This document shows positions 6,997-15,347 of a stretch of 64,000 nucleotides of DNA, in pieces. The DNA lies in NCBI GenBank assembly GCA_004376375.1, contig SOJX01000034.1:1-64000 (forward strand). The letters are read 5' to 3'. Every line of letters starts with the position of its first letter. Within the stretch, counting starts at the first letter, position 1. This stretch comes from Planctomycetota bacterium. Its GTDB lineage: Bacteria; Planctomycetota; E44-bin39. The notes under the pieces were generated by a model. It was not told the DNA's origin and did no database searches. It saw nothing but the letters and a program-made list of their open reading frames with translations. The translations under genes and the position numbers were made by a program.

Positions 6997-8334
6997 TTAC
7001 TTCCACATATCCTGGATGTAACGCGGGATATAGGACGACTCTTTCGGTCCGACGAGAATCGTCCAGCCGGGCAGCGCCTCCTCGAGCTTGCCGCTCATTA
7101 CCGCGACGTGTCCGGGGATAATCAGTTTTTTGTGCTTCACATGTTTCTCGACTTCGCACTTCTGGAACGCCTGCGCGACGACCTTCTCGTTCAGCTTATC
7201 GCCGGAATATGCGGTAAGCACGCTGGTCCCTTCAGTGTCGACGGCAAGTATCCAGCTCGGTATGCGCGATGCCTCGACGTCACCCTCGACGGAGAAGTAC
7301 GTGAGCGAGAAATTGGTGGTGAAAAAGAGCGGGCTGTTCTCGTCCGCGTCGCCGACCTTGTAGAGCCTGGGCTCGACCTGGATCGGCTTCTGAGGGTCGG
7401 TATAGATGTTCTGGCGGAGCGTCATCAAAGGATAAATCGCCTCCGGCGTAATCAGGTCGGTGACGAGCACGCCGCCGTACTTCGCTATCGAGATCGCGGC
7501 CGCGCTCGCGGCCTCGAAAACGTCCTCTGAGACGCGGGTATCGGTAAAGATCGGGAAGCCCAGCGTGCGGAATCCCTTGCGAAGCGCCAGCCGGCGCAGT
7601 TTCGTAAGGTTCTCAAACGCGTCGCGCGGCCCGGCCTTGCCGAAGGAGAGGAAGATGTTCTCAGCCCCCGCGGCTTTCGCCTTCTCGACGAGATCGGCAA
7701 GCGCATCGATCGTGCCCGCCTCGACGACAATCGGCAGGCCCTTCTCTTTCGAGAGCGGCGCAAGCGCGCTGACGCCGGCCTCATCCCGGGCGGCGGCAAG
7801 AAGCGGCTTCTTGTCGGCAAGCGCCTCGCCTGCGGCCTTCAGGTTGTCCGCGCTGTCCGAAATCAGCACGAGTGGAAGCCCGAGCGAATCAGCCTTCTTC
7901 GCCGTCTCGACGAACTTGCCGGCATCTCCGGACGAGTTCGTGACGGCGACGGCGTTGAGCTCCATCGGCAGGCCGACGCGGATGAAGTTCAACTTCTTCG
8001 CCTTTTCGAGCCTGGCGTCGGCTTCGGCGTCGGCGTCGTCCACGGTTACGGCAATTGCGGTCGGGTGGTAGAACTTTTCCTCGTGGCGGTAGAGGACTGT
8101 TTCCTCGCCGGCGGATAGGGCCTTGTCGCCCGCGCCGACGGTGACTTTCTTTATCGGCGGAGCGGCCGATTCCGAAAGCGCGGTCTTCGCCTCGTCGCTC
8201 ACCTCCGGGCACTCGTCGAGCGAAGCTTTCTTCTGCGCAAGCGCCATCGCAAATGCCAGGCAGGTCGGTTTTCCGCAGTCCTTGCAGTTGGTCTTGGGCA
8301 GCAGCTTGAAGATTTCCAGTCCGGTCATGGCCAT
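6997..8334 (-). CDS. acsC: Corrinoid/iron-sulfur protein large subunit (AcsC, CODH/ACS gamma)
   Basis: AcsC carries the cobamide and a low-potential [4Fe-4S] cluster, and passes the methyl group from AcsE to the A-cluster of AcsB. The 445 residues match the Moorella subunit (about 446). The N-terminal cluster domain holds Cys17, Cys20, Cys25 and Cys42 in TNCKDCGKPTC...ECP. A TIM barrel follows, and the C-terminal cobamide-binding part includes VLTAYSGDKLNEK and LIIPGHVAVMSG. GGAGG stands about 10 bases before the ATG. It is 86 bases after acsB; the gap holds short GACGCATGACGCA units of low complexity. The gene after it is HEPN, not acsV as in a standard cluster. Confidence 0.96.
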   Translation of the reverse strand: MAMTGLEIFKLLPKTNCKDCGKPTCLAFAMALAQKKASLDECPEVSDEAKTALSESAAPPIKKVTVGAGDKALSAGEETVLYRHEEKFYHPTAIAVTVDDADAEADARLEKAKKLNFIRVGLPMELNAVAVTNSSGDAGKFVETAKKADSLGLPLVLISDSADNLKAAGEALADKKPLLAAARDEAGVSALAPLSKEKGLPIVVEAGTIDALADLVEKAKAAGAENIFLSFGKAGPRDAFENLTKLRRLALRKGFRTLGFPIFTDTRVSEDVFEAASAAAISIAKYGGVLVTDLITPEAIYPLMTLRQNIYTDPQKPIQVEPRLYKVGDADENSPLFFTTNFSLTYFSVEGDVEASRIPSWILAVDTEGTSVLTAYSGDKLNEKVVAQAFQKCEVEKHVKHKKLIIPGHVAVMSGKLEEALPGWTILVGPKESSYIPRYIQDMWK

Positions 8335-8420
8335 GGTTATTTATCCTCCAGCAACAGAGTCAAGCGTCAAGAGTCGAGCGTCATTCGAAGTTCGACGCAT
8401 GACGCATGACGCACGACGCA

Positions 8421-10628
8421 TTAGAACATCGGGTCCATAGCAAGCGCGGGGTGGTTTTTTTCCGTCAGGAAATTCAGGATCACTTCCTCCTCCGTCCCGA
8501 CGTCCTCGTCCGCGATGTAATCGGTTATGTTGTCGATGCCGTAAAGCTCCTTCGTCAGGGCGTTCAGCTTCTCGGCAACCGTTTCCTTGAGCGACTTGTT
8601 CATCCACATGATGCGGCGCTGGCCGCCGTCGTGGCTTATGAACTTCTTTGATAAAATATAGATGCGGGAATGGCCGACAAAGCCCGGCGTCTGGTTGCCG
8701 CCGCCGACCGTGTTCGCCATCGTCGTGAACTTCATTCCGGCCGGCGTCTCGCCCGAGTAATCGCGGTCGACGATCATGATGCCGTTGCACATGGGCAGGA
8801 GCGCGGAGATGGCCTCGAAGCAGCCGCAGGAGGTCATCGGGTCGATAATCATCGAGTAGGCGCTCATGCGCTCGATGGCTTTCTGGGACGCCGTGGATAT
8901 ATAGTCGTTTATCTTGTCCCACTGGCCGATGGACTCGTCGAGGCATTTGCCCTTCTCCAGCGGCTGGTTCGGCCCGGTCGGAAGTATCTTGAAGCACGCT
9001 TTTCCGTCGAGCCAGGAATATGCGCCGCAGAGGCCGGGGTGCTCCGGTGTAATAACGCAGACGTGAGTCGGCGCGAACGACTGGCAGAGCGTGCAGGAGT
9101 AGAACTCGTTGACCGCGTCGTCGGTCAGACCGGCGATGCGCTCGTCGCGCGCCTTGTATGCTTCAAGCGCGCCCGGCATGAGCTCGGCAACCTTCTCCGG
9201 GTCCGTGTAAACTTTGACCTGGACCTTGTCCACGACCGCGCCGTACTCGTTTTTGAACTTCGCGTGCAGCAGTACGCCGAAGTGCTTCATGCGCCACCCC
9301 GCCTTGAAGGCGTCCTTGTGAATGCGGATCCAGTTGATGTTGCGCTGACCCATGTGGAACACGCCCTGGGCGGAATTGATAAACGAGTGAATCTGGCGCT
9401 CGAGGACAGGCTCGAAGTCGCTCTGCATCTCGCGGCCGGCAACCTCGACGACGATTCCGATGGAGTTGGTCGAGCCCTCCACCATCTCGTCGATGTCGGG
9501 CCCGATGACTTCCACGTGTCCGTCCTCGACGGCGTCGAGGTCGACCATGTTTACCAGCTCGAAGCCTTTGGTGTTAATATCGCCCTTGACCAGCCCGCGT
9601 AATTCGAGCTGCATGTCGTCGCGGCGGATGCGCTCGCCCTCGAAGGCGGGCGAAACGGATACCGGTACGTCGATCTTGGAGACGACAATCTTGAGGCCGC
9701 GGACCTCGATCGCCTTCTCCAGCATCTCGCCGACGGGCACGTTCGATACGACGTGCTCGTAGGTGCAGACGCCGGTCGGCAGTATCTGCGGGATGTCCGA
9801 ATCGGCGATTGTCGGGAAACCGTAGTTGATAACGCCGGCAGCCGTCGCGTACCACTCGTCCGTGACCTCGCCGAGCGCAAGCACGAAGGCGAATATGCGG
9901 TTCTTCTGGTAGCGCAGGTTGTGTGCGTAATCCCCGGGCTTGACGCCTCCGAAAGACATGGCCGCGCGGTTGGCGAAACCGGCCGAGAAGATGTGGGAGT
10001 ATATCTCTTTACCGAACGGGATCAGGCGCGTATCCCAACCCATCTCGACGCCGGCCTCGGCAAGCTGCTCGGCGAACGAGATGCCGCGGCTCTTGTCCTC
10101 GCCGGCCATGAAGACGTAAAGCGACTTTTCCTGGCATGCGCGGGCGAGCTTGACGGCATCCTCAACGGTAGGCGCGGCGCCCACGATTGCCGCGAACCCG
10201 GGCGCGGTTCCGTCGACGAACTGGATGCCACGCTCGCGCATGATAATGTCATCGGCCGCGCCGAGCCATATCCCGTTAATCGGGTCCGGCCCGATGGTGT
10301 AATTCATCGCTTCAATTATCTCTTCCCCGAAGAGCGCTGCCATTCCTGCATCGAGCACGTGCCCGAGATAGGGCAGGTGCACGGGACCCTCATCCACCTT
10401 GGGCGGCAGAAGCGCATTACACCGCTCGATGATGGGCTTGAATTCCCCGAGCGTCGTGACTTTTTCACCCGTCATCGAGTAAATAACGGGATAGTAGTAT
10501 CCCGTATTGGGGAATTCGACCTTGTGGTCCTCCCCCTTCTGGCCGATAGCTTCCTCGAGCTTCTTTTCAGCCTTATCGATGATTGAATATGCGCCCCGGA
10601 TGGCTGCGCTGGCAATTATCTTCGACAT
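8421..10628 (-). CDS. acsB: Acetyl-CoA synthase (AcsB, catalytic subunit with the A-cluster)
   Basis: AcsB condenses CO, a methyl group and CoA into acetyl-CoA at its Ni-Ni-[4Fe-4S] A-cluster, in complex with AcsA through an internal CO channel. At 735 residues it is the full bacterial form, with the N-terminal AcsA-binding domain that archaeal homologues lack. All A-cluster ligands are visible: Cys512, Cys515, Cys524 and Cys534 for the cubane (YSCTLCQSFAPTHVC, GLCGAY), and the Cys601-Gly602-Cys603 motif for the distal nickel. The spacing from the first Cys to CGC is 89, the same as in Moorella. AAGGAG lies 9 bases before the ATG, and only 31 bases separate it from acsA. Confidence 0.97.
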   Translation of the reverse strand: MSKIIASAAIRGAYSIIDKAEKKLEEAIGQKGEDHKVEFPNTGYYYPVIYSMTGEKVTTLGEFKPIIERCNALLPPKVDEGPVHLPYLGHVLDAGMAALFGEEIIEAMNYTIGPDPINGIWLGAADDIIMRERGIQFVDGTAPGFAAIVGAAPTVEDAVKLARACQEKSLYVFMAGEDKSRGISFAEQLAEAGVEMGWDTRLIPFGKEIYSHIFSAGFANRAAMSFGGVKPGDYAHNLRYQKNRIFAFVLALGEVTDEWYATAAGVINYGFPTIADSDIPQILPTGVCTYEHVVSNVPVGEMLEKAIEVRGLKIVVSKIDVPVSVSPAFEGERIRRDDMQLELRGLVKGDINTKGFELVNMVDLDAVEDGHVEVIGPDIDEMVEGSTNSIGIVVEVAGREMQSDFEPVLERQIHSFINSAQGVFHMGQRNINWIRIHKDAFKAGWRMKHFGVLLHAKFKNEYGAVVDKVQVKVYTDPEKVAELMPGALEAYKARDERIAGLTDDAVNEFYSCTLCQSFAPTHVCVITPEHPGLCGAYSWLDGKACFKILPTGPNQPLEKGKCLDESIGQWDKINDYISTASQKAIERMSAYSMIIDPMTSCGCFEAISALLPMCNGIMIVDRDYSGETPAGMKFTTMANTVGGGNQTPGFVGHSRIYILSKKFISHDGGQRRIMWMNKSLKETVAEKLNALTKELYGIDNITDYIADEDVGTEEEVILNFLTEKNHPALAMDPMF

Positions 10629-10659
10629 GGGATTTGCTCCTTACATGTTAGTTGTCAGG

Positions 10660-12612
10660 TTAGACCTCGAGCTCACGGCGGGCAGCCATGTCGAGAAGTT
10701 TCCGCTCGAATTTGAGGTTCAGTTTCTTACGCTTGGCCTCTATGTGCTCGATCATCAGTTGCGCGTGCTTGTGCGGGTCGGGCTCGACCGCCCATTTCCC
10801 GCCGTACTCTTTCTCGATATCCTCGAAAAGGTACTTGGAAAAGTTCGGCGCACCCAGCACGGGCAGGCCTACGCCGAAGACGACAAAAACACCACTGGCG
10901 ACGAAGTACTGGCCGATGGCAATCGCCTTTTCGCTCATCCACTCGGGCGCGCTGCCGGCAAGCGGCAACTGCGAGATATCATCGCCCAGACCGCCTTCTT
11001 TTACGACCTGCGTCGCCGCGATAAGGAGCCGCGAATTATCGACGCATGCGCCACAATGCAGCACGGGCGGGATTCCAACCGTTTCGCAGACTTCAGCAAG
11101 CCCCGGGCCTGCCTGCTTCGCGCCTTCCTCCGGCGTCATGAGGCCGGCTTTTGCGGTCGCAATCGCCGCGCAGCCGGTCTGGAGGACCAGGACGTCGTTT
11201 GCAATCAGTTCTTTTACAACCTTGAGGTGAATGTCGTCGTGGCTCACCTTTACGTTGTTGCATCCGACGACGCCCGCGATGCCGCGTATGCGCCCGTTGA
11301 TTATGTTGTCGTTGAGCGGACGGTAGGAGGCGCGGAACGAGCCACCGAGCGTATACATGACCGACTCATCGGTGAAGCCTGCGATCATGGGATATGATTC
11401 CTGGGGGATTCTTACTTTCCCCTTGCGGTTCGGGAAGTTATTGATCGCGAGAAGCACGATTTCCTTCACCTGCTTGTACGCGTTCGGTCCTTCCTCGACG
11501 ACCATCTGCCTGACGCCCCTGATGGCGGCTTTCGGGCTGACCGTAATAAGCTCGGTGTGGAATTTCTTCGCGATGTCGGCAAGGCCCTGCATGACGCACT
11601 GTACGTCGACGACCATCGCCTCGATGGCGCCGGTAACGAGCGCAAGCTCCTGCTGGAGGAAGTTGCCGGCGACCGGAATACCGTGACGCATGAGGATTTC
11701 GTTCGCGGTGCAGCATACGCCGCCGAGCTGGATGCCCTTCGCGCCGACCTTCTCGGCTTCTGCAAGAATGTCCTTATCTTGCGTAGCAAGGACAATAAGC
11801 TCCGAGATAATCGGCTCGTGTCCGTGGACGACGATGTTGACATGGTCTTCCTTGAAGATTCCGAGGTTGACCTCGCTCCGAAGCGGTTTCGGCGTCCCGA
11901 AGAGCACGTCCTGGAGGTCGGTTGCGACCATGGAGCCGCCCCAGCCGTCGGCCAGGGCGCAGCGGGTGCCCTGCTTCATGATGTTCTCGTAATCCTGGTC
12001 GACGCCCATCGTCGTGCGGTGCATGATCTCGACGACCTCGCGGTCGATTGCCCGCGGGCGAACTCCGAGTTCGTCCCAAATCTTGTTACGCTGCTCAGGG
12101 GCGCGGTAGGACGCGAGCAAGTACCCGTGCGATTTGCCGAATTCGCCAAGCGCTTTTTCGCCAACGGCGAGCGCGACAGCGTTAACGTCTTCTTCCTTGC
12201 CCTGGTCCTTGCCCTCGGTATCGACTTCCATGTACTTCGCGACGGCCCAGAGCTTTGTCCGGTCCTTGATTTCGTAACCTTCGGACTCGCCCTTTGCGGC
12301 CATGATAAGGGTTTCGGCCACGTCGCGCCCGTGGTCGGAGTGGGCTGCAGCGCCGGCGGCGATCATACGCGCGAAGTTGCGCGCGGCAATTGTGTCGGCA
12401 TCGGCGCCGCATACCCCTTGCGATGATTTCTTGGAAATCCGGCAGGGGCCCATGAAGCAGATGCGGCAGCAGACTCCGTCCACGCCGAACTTGCAGGGTT
12501 TGCCCTGCAGCTTCCGCCTGTCCCAGCTCAGCTCGATGCCTTCCTCACCGCAGATGGCCATCAGCTCGTTGGTGCAACTATCAACACTGCGGCATTCCTT
12601 TTCTTCGTCCAT
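10660..12612 (-). CDS. acsA: Anaerobic carbon monoxide dehydrogenase catalytic subunit (AcsA/CooS)
   Basis: This enzyme interconverts CO2 and CO at a Ni-Fe-S C-cluster and feeds CO to AcsB. The 650-residue sequence has the B/D-cluster cysteines near the N-terminus (CKFGVDGVCCRICFMGPC), then the C-cluster ligands in order: HGHEPIISE (His), GVCCTANE, DVQCVMQG, VVGCNNVKVSHD, LQTGCAAIATAKAG and HCGACVDNSR. All six expected positions are filled, so the enzyme should be active. Together with AcsB next door, this is a bifunctional CODH/ACS, not a stand-alone CO oxidase. GGAGGAG lies just upstream of the ATG. It follows cooC by 76 bases. Confidence 0.97.
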   Translation of the reverse strand: MDEEKECRSVDSCTNELMAICGEEGIELSWDRRKLQGKPCKFGVDGVCCRICFMGPCRISKKSSQGVCGADADTIAARNFARMIAAGAAAHSDHGRDVAETLIMAAKGESEGYEIKDRTKLWAVAKYMEVDTEGKDQGKEEDVNAVALAVGEKALGEFGKSHGYLLASYRAPEQRNKIWDELGVRPRAIDREVVEIMHRTTMGVDQDYENIMKQGTRCALADGWGGSMVATDLQDVLFGTPKPLRSEVNLGIFKEDHVNIVVHGHEPIISELIVLATQDKDILAEAEKVGAKGIQLGGVCCTANEILMRHGIPVAGNFLQQELALVTGAIEAMVVDVQCVMQGLADIAKKFHTELITVSPKAAIRGVRQMVVEEGPNAYKQVKEIVLLAINNFPNRKGKVRIPQESYPMIAGFTDESVMYTLGGSFRASYRPLNDNIINGRIRGIAGVVGCNNVKVSHDDIHLKVVKELIANDVLVLQTGCAAIATAKAGLMTPEEGAKQAGPGLAEVCETVGIPPVLHCGACVDNSRLLIAATQVVKEGGLGDDISQLPLAGSAPEWMSEKAIAIGQYFVASGVFVVFGVGLPVLGAPNFSKYLFEDIEKEYGGKWAVEPDPHKHAQLMIEHIEAKRKKLNLKFERKLLDMAARRELEV

Positions 12613-12688
12613 GAGTCTCCTCCGTCCGCCGACGCCCGTCCCATACCGTCGGCGAGTATGAAAAAACCTTAAGTTGTGGTATAACTTT

Positions 12689-13486
12689 TCAGTCTCCCGA
12701 TTTGGCCGGCGCTTCCGAAACCAGTGTTTTTTCGAGTGCTGCGCGAATCCGGCCCGTCTCTTCGCGCAGCACCGCGCTCTGGTCGTATGCGACCGTCCCT
12801 TCCAGATCGCTCTGGAGGATATCCTCGTCGTAGGGCAGATACCCCAGAACGGGAACGTCCTCGGCGGCTTTCCTTATAAACTCACGATGCGTATCGGAAG
12901 CGACTTTGCTTCCGACGATAAACAGGTTCTGAACGCCGATATCGGAAGCCAGCCTGCGTATAACGCCCGCCGTTCCGACGGCTCTCCTGCCCGGCTCGAC
13001 GACTACGATGAGCGCGCCTATGCCGCGCGCCGTCGCCCTGCCCAGGTGCTCGAGCCCGGCCTCGAAATCTATCAGAACGACTTCATCGCGCTGAAGAATG
13101 AGATGCGATATAAGGGTGCGCAGGAAAACATTTTCCGGGCACGCGCAACCGCCCCCACCCTTGTAAATCGTGCCGAGCGTCAGCACGTGCACCCCGTCGA
13201 CGATGCGCGAAAACTTCTCAGGAATATCACTTACATGCGGATTCAGCTTGAAAAACGCGCCATAGCCCTCGCCCTTGTGCTCGGTCCGCTCGTCGATAAG
13301 CTCTTTCATCGACACAAGCGGTACTATCGATTCCGGGTCCGGTACTCCGAGAGCGGAAGCAAGGTTCGAGTCCGGGTCGGCGTCGATTGCATACACAGCC
13401 TTGCCTTCGTCCGCAAAGCTGCGCGCCAACGCCGCAGCAAGCGTCGTTTTTCCGACACCGCCTTTACCGGAGATAGCCAGTTTCAT
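12689..13486 (-). CDS. cooC: CooC-type nickel-insertion ATPase for CO dehydrogenase
   Basis: CooC proteins are MinD-like ATPases that deliver nickel to the C-cluster of CO dehydrogenase (AcsF, close to it, serves acetyl-CoA synthase). The 265-residue protein starts with the deviant Walker A SGKGGVGKTT (residues 6-15), has AIDADPDSN, and carries the CxC nickel site as Cys114 and Cys116 in GGGCACPEN. VVLIDFEAGLEHLGR is the Walker B and switch region. As the first gene of the operon it sits directly upstream of its client acsA. The start is preceded only by a weak CGGAA. A promoter at 13585-13613 leaves a leader of about 92 bases containing an inverted repeat. Confidence 0.92.
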   Translation of the reverse strand: MKLAISGKGGVGKTTLAAALARSFADEGKAVYAIDADPDSNLASALGVPDPESIVPLVSMKELIDERTEHKGEGYGAFFKLNPHVSDIPEKFSRIVDGVHVLTLGTIYKGGGGCACPENVFLRTLISHLILQRDEVVLIDFEAGLEHLGRATARGIGALIVVVEPGRRAVGTAGVIRRLASDIGVQNLFIVGSKVASDTHREFIRKAAEDVPVLGYLPYDEDILQSDLEGTVAYDQSAVLREETGRIRAALEKTLVSEAPAKSGD

Positions 13487-13534
13487 AAGTTCCGGGAGTG
13501 GCTTTAAGTATCACCATACGGTACAAGAAGTTAG

Positions 13535-13552
13535 ACAAGCATGACAGCTTGT
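13535..13552. promoter_or_regulatory. Inverted repeat in the leader of the CODH/ACS operon
   Basis: ACAAGC (13535-13540), six bases, GCTTGT (13547-13552). It lies about 25-45 bases downstream of the predicted transcription start and could be an operator or a small hairpin. Confidence 0.3.
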
Positions 13553-13584
13553 GACAATAATAACAAACTCCCCTAAGAGGGCCG

Positions 13585-13613
13585 AGTTTAGCAAACCGGC
13601 CGGAAACCGTCAA
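13585..13613 (-). promoter_or_regulatory. sigma70-type promoter of the CODH/ACS operon
   Basis: Minus strand TTGACG (13608-13613), 17-base spacer, TAAACT (13585-13590). It is the only good promoter seen upstream of cooC. A divergent promoter for the HEAT-like gene lies 84 bases away; the 319 bases between the two genes hold nothing else recognisable. Confidence 0.5.
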
Positions 13614-13696
13614 GGGAAAAGAGCGCCACAATTAAGCATTTCACCACGTCGCCTCCCCGGAGTACCTCTTCGCCGCCCGGGGTATTCAGATCCGAT

Positions 13697-13725
13697 TTGA
13701 CTTCTATCAGAAATTCGATTAAACT
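13697..13725 (+). promoter_or_regulatory. sigma70-type promoter of the HEAT-like gene
   Basis: TTGACT (13697-13702), 17-base spacer, TAAACT (13720-13725). Leader of about 74 bases to the ATG at 13806. Confidence 0.5.
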
Positions 13726-13805
13726 GGTGTTGGATTGAGGGCTTGAAACGAATTTGGCAAAGTTCAAGGCGAATTAGTAAACCCATTATAAGAAGTGAGA
13801 ACCTT

Positions 13806-15185
13806 ATGGAGATTCTGTCAAAGAAATGGGTTCTATCGGTAATTCTCCTGTCTGTTCTTGCTTTTGCAGGAAGTGCGGCAGGGGGACAGGATTCGGAGCA
13901 AGAAGGAACCCCGTTGACAATTGAAGAGAAAATAAAAATTGCCAAGATGATAACGGAAATCAAGAAGTTGAATCCAAAAGAAGACCAACTCAAAATGAAA
14001 TCATTCCTGGATAGCGATTGTCGGCTTATCAGGAAGATCGTTGCCTGGAAAATCATGTTTTCTCAAGATAAAGCCTTGCTGGAATATTTGCAGGAGAAAC
14101 AGGAGGATGACTTAAAGCTTATAGCCAGGGTTGGCGTCATGTTGACAGAAAGAAAAAATAAAACACCGGAAGAGTTTCGTAAAAAGATTCTGGATTTTCT
14201 GGAGAATAATGCAGCTGGATTGGTACATGAATCAGTTTATATTCTTACTAATGAAGGTTGGATAAAATACCTTTCGGACAACAAGAAAAATTATCCGACA
14301 TTGAACAGAATTGTAGAACATCACCCTGAAATTACCTACACGAAAACAAAGGAAAAGACTAAGAAATTACCTCCAGAAAAAAAGAAGAAACTGTTAATTT
14401 CTACTCTGACTGGCTGGAAAACCGTGTTTGAATGTGAAGCCGCTATTCGTCTTTTATCCGAAATGGGCAATAAAATCATCCCTGATGTTCTGCGGTTACT
14501 CGATAATCCGAAAAATATACCCGGCAAGGAAGCTCCTCCTTTTGAAAGAGTCCACTCCAACTATGCTGTCATTCTTACTCTGCTAAAAACTGTTCCAGAT
14601 AACAGCTCTATCACAAAACTGAAGGAATTAGCAGAAAGCAACAATAGATATGTCTCTGACATGGCAAAAGAAACGCTGCGCTGGGTAGAAAGCGGTGTGC
14701 CGTATTTTTACGAATATAACAGAATAGCAGTAGCACTATCTAGTTGTGAAAGAATTCCTCCGGCCAAAAAAAATCCAGGCCGTATAGATAAAAAAAGAGA
14801 AGGCAATGAAGAAAAGGAGAAAAAGGAGCAAGCTGCTGAAGAAACGGGGGAGACTGCTGGTAAAATAGATCAGGAGTCCATCCTCAAGAAGATAACTGAT
14901 AAGAAACTTAAAAAGGCAGTAAAACGGCTGCTCTCTAAAGGTGACAAAACTGAGGCATTGAAAAAGGCTAAGATATATATTAGCAAGAGCACATGGCGTG
15001 AGCAATTGGTGGCCGTCGTGGTGATTTCGGAGTTGGGCAGCAAAGAAGATATCAAGGAATTGGCAAAGCTTTTTGACAGTAAGTTTGAGGTCGTTCGAGA
15101 GGAAACGGCACAAGCATTAAGAAAGGCAGGTTATAGGATCAAAACATTGGATGCCGGGGAAAAGAAATACGAACTCGAAAATTGA
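13806..15185 (+). CDS. Exported HEAT-like repeat protein of unknown function
   Basis: A 459-residue protein from the ATG at 13806, where a clean signal peptide begins (MEILSKKWVLSVILLSV, then LAFAGSAAGG); an earlier in-frame start at 13743 would bury the signal behind 21 charged residues. The rest is helical, with repeat-like segments such as LSEMGNKIIPDVLRLLDNP and ISELGSKEDIKELAKLFDS followed by VVREETAQALRKAG, the look of HEAT repeats. A lysine/glutamate-rich linker lies near residues 325-355. No enzyme motif seen. The gene is clearly more AT-rich than its neighbours and uses many AAA and GAA codons, so it may be a recent arrival. It stands alone behind its own promoter. Confidence 0.75.
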   Translation: MEILSKKWVLSVILLSVLAFAGSAAGGQDSEQEGTPLTIEEKIKIAKMITEIKKLNPKEDQLKMKSFLDSDCRLIRKIVAWKIMFSQDKALLEYLQEKQEDDLKLIARVGVMLTERKNKTPEEFRKKILDFLENNAAGLVHESVYILTNEGWIKYLSDNKKNYPTLNRIVEHHPEITYTKTKEKTKKLPPEKKKKLLISTLTGWKTVFECEAAIRLLSEMGNKIIPDVLRLLDNPKNIPGKEAPPFERVHSNYAVILTLLKTVPDNSSITKLKELAESNNRYVSDMAKETLRWVESGVPYFYEYNRIAVALSSCERIPPAKKNPGRIDKKREGNEEKEKKEQAAEETGETAGKIDQESILKKITDKKLKKAVKRLLSKGDKTEALKKAKIYISKSTWREQLVAVVVISELGSKEDIKELAKLFDSKFEVVREETAQALRKAGYRIKTLDAGEKKYELEN

Positions 15186-15242
15186 TATTGGTTTTATTCA
15201 AATTGTGACCTAATCCACTCTTTCCGCCATCCCACATTTCAG

Positions 15243-15271
15243 TTGATTTTCATTTATGCCTTTGCTACACT
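15243..15271 (+). promoter_or_regulatory. sigma70-type promoter of the zinc-ribbon GTPase cluster
   Basis: TTGATT (15243-15248), 17-base spacer, TACACT (15266-15271). Predicted transcription start near 15278, about 70 bases before the ATG at 15348. This makes the longer reading frame that opens at 15243 unlikely, since it would begin inside the -35 box. Confidence 0.5.
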
Positions 15272-15347
15272 TGCAAGCTCATTATGCCGCGCGAGTTATC
15301 CGCGTGCACAAATGGACTGCCCGACGGGGATAGTGTACGGAGCGGGT

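Noticed and set aside
8670..9602. Long plus-strand open frame opposite acsB
   Set aside because: Antisense shadow; acsB on the minus strand carries every A-cluster ligand. Similar shadows opposite acsA (11557-12426) and acs (31696-32709, 32728-33816) were dropped for the same reason.
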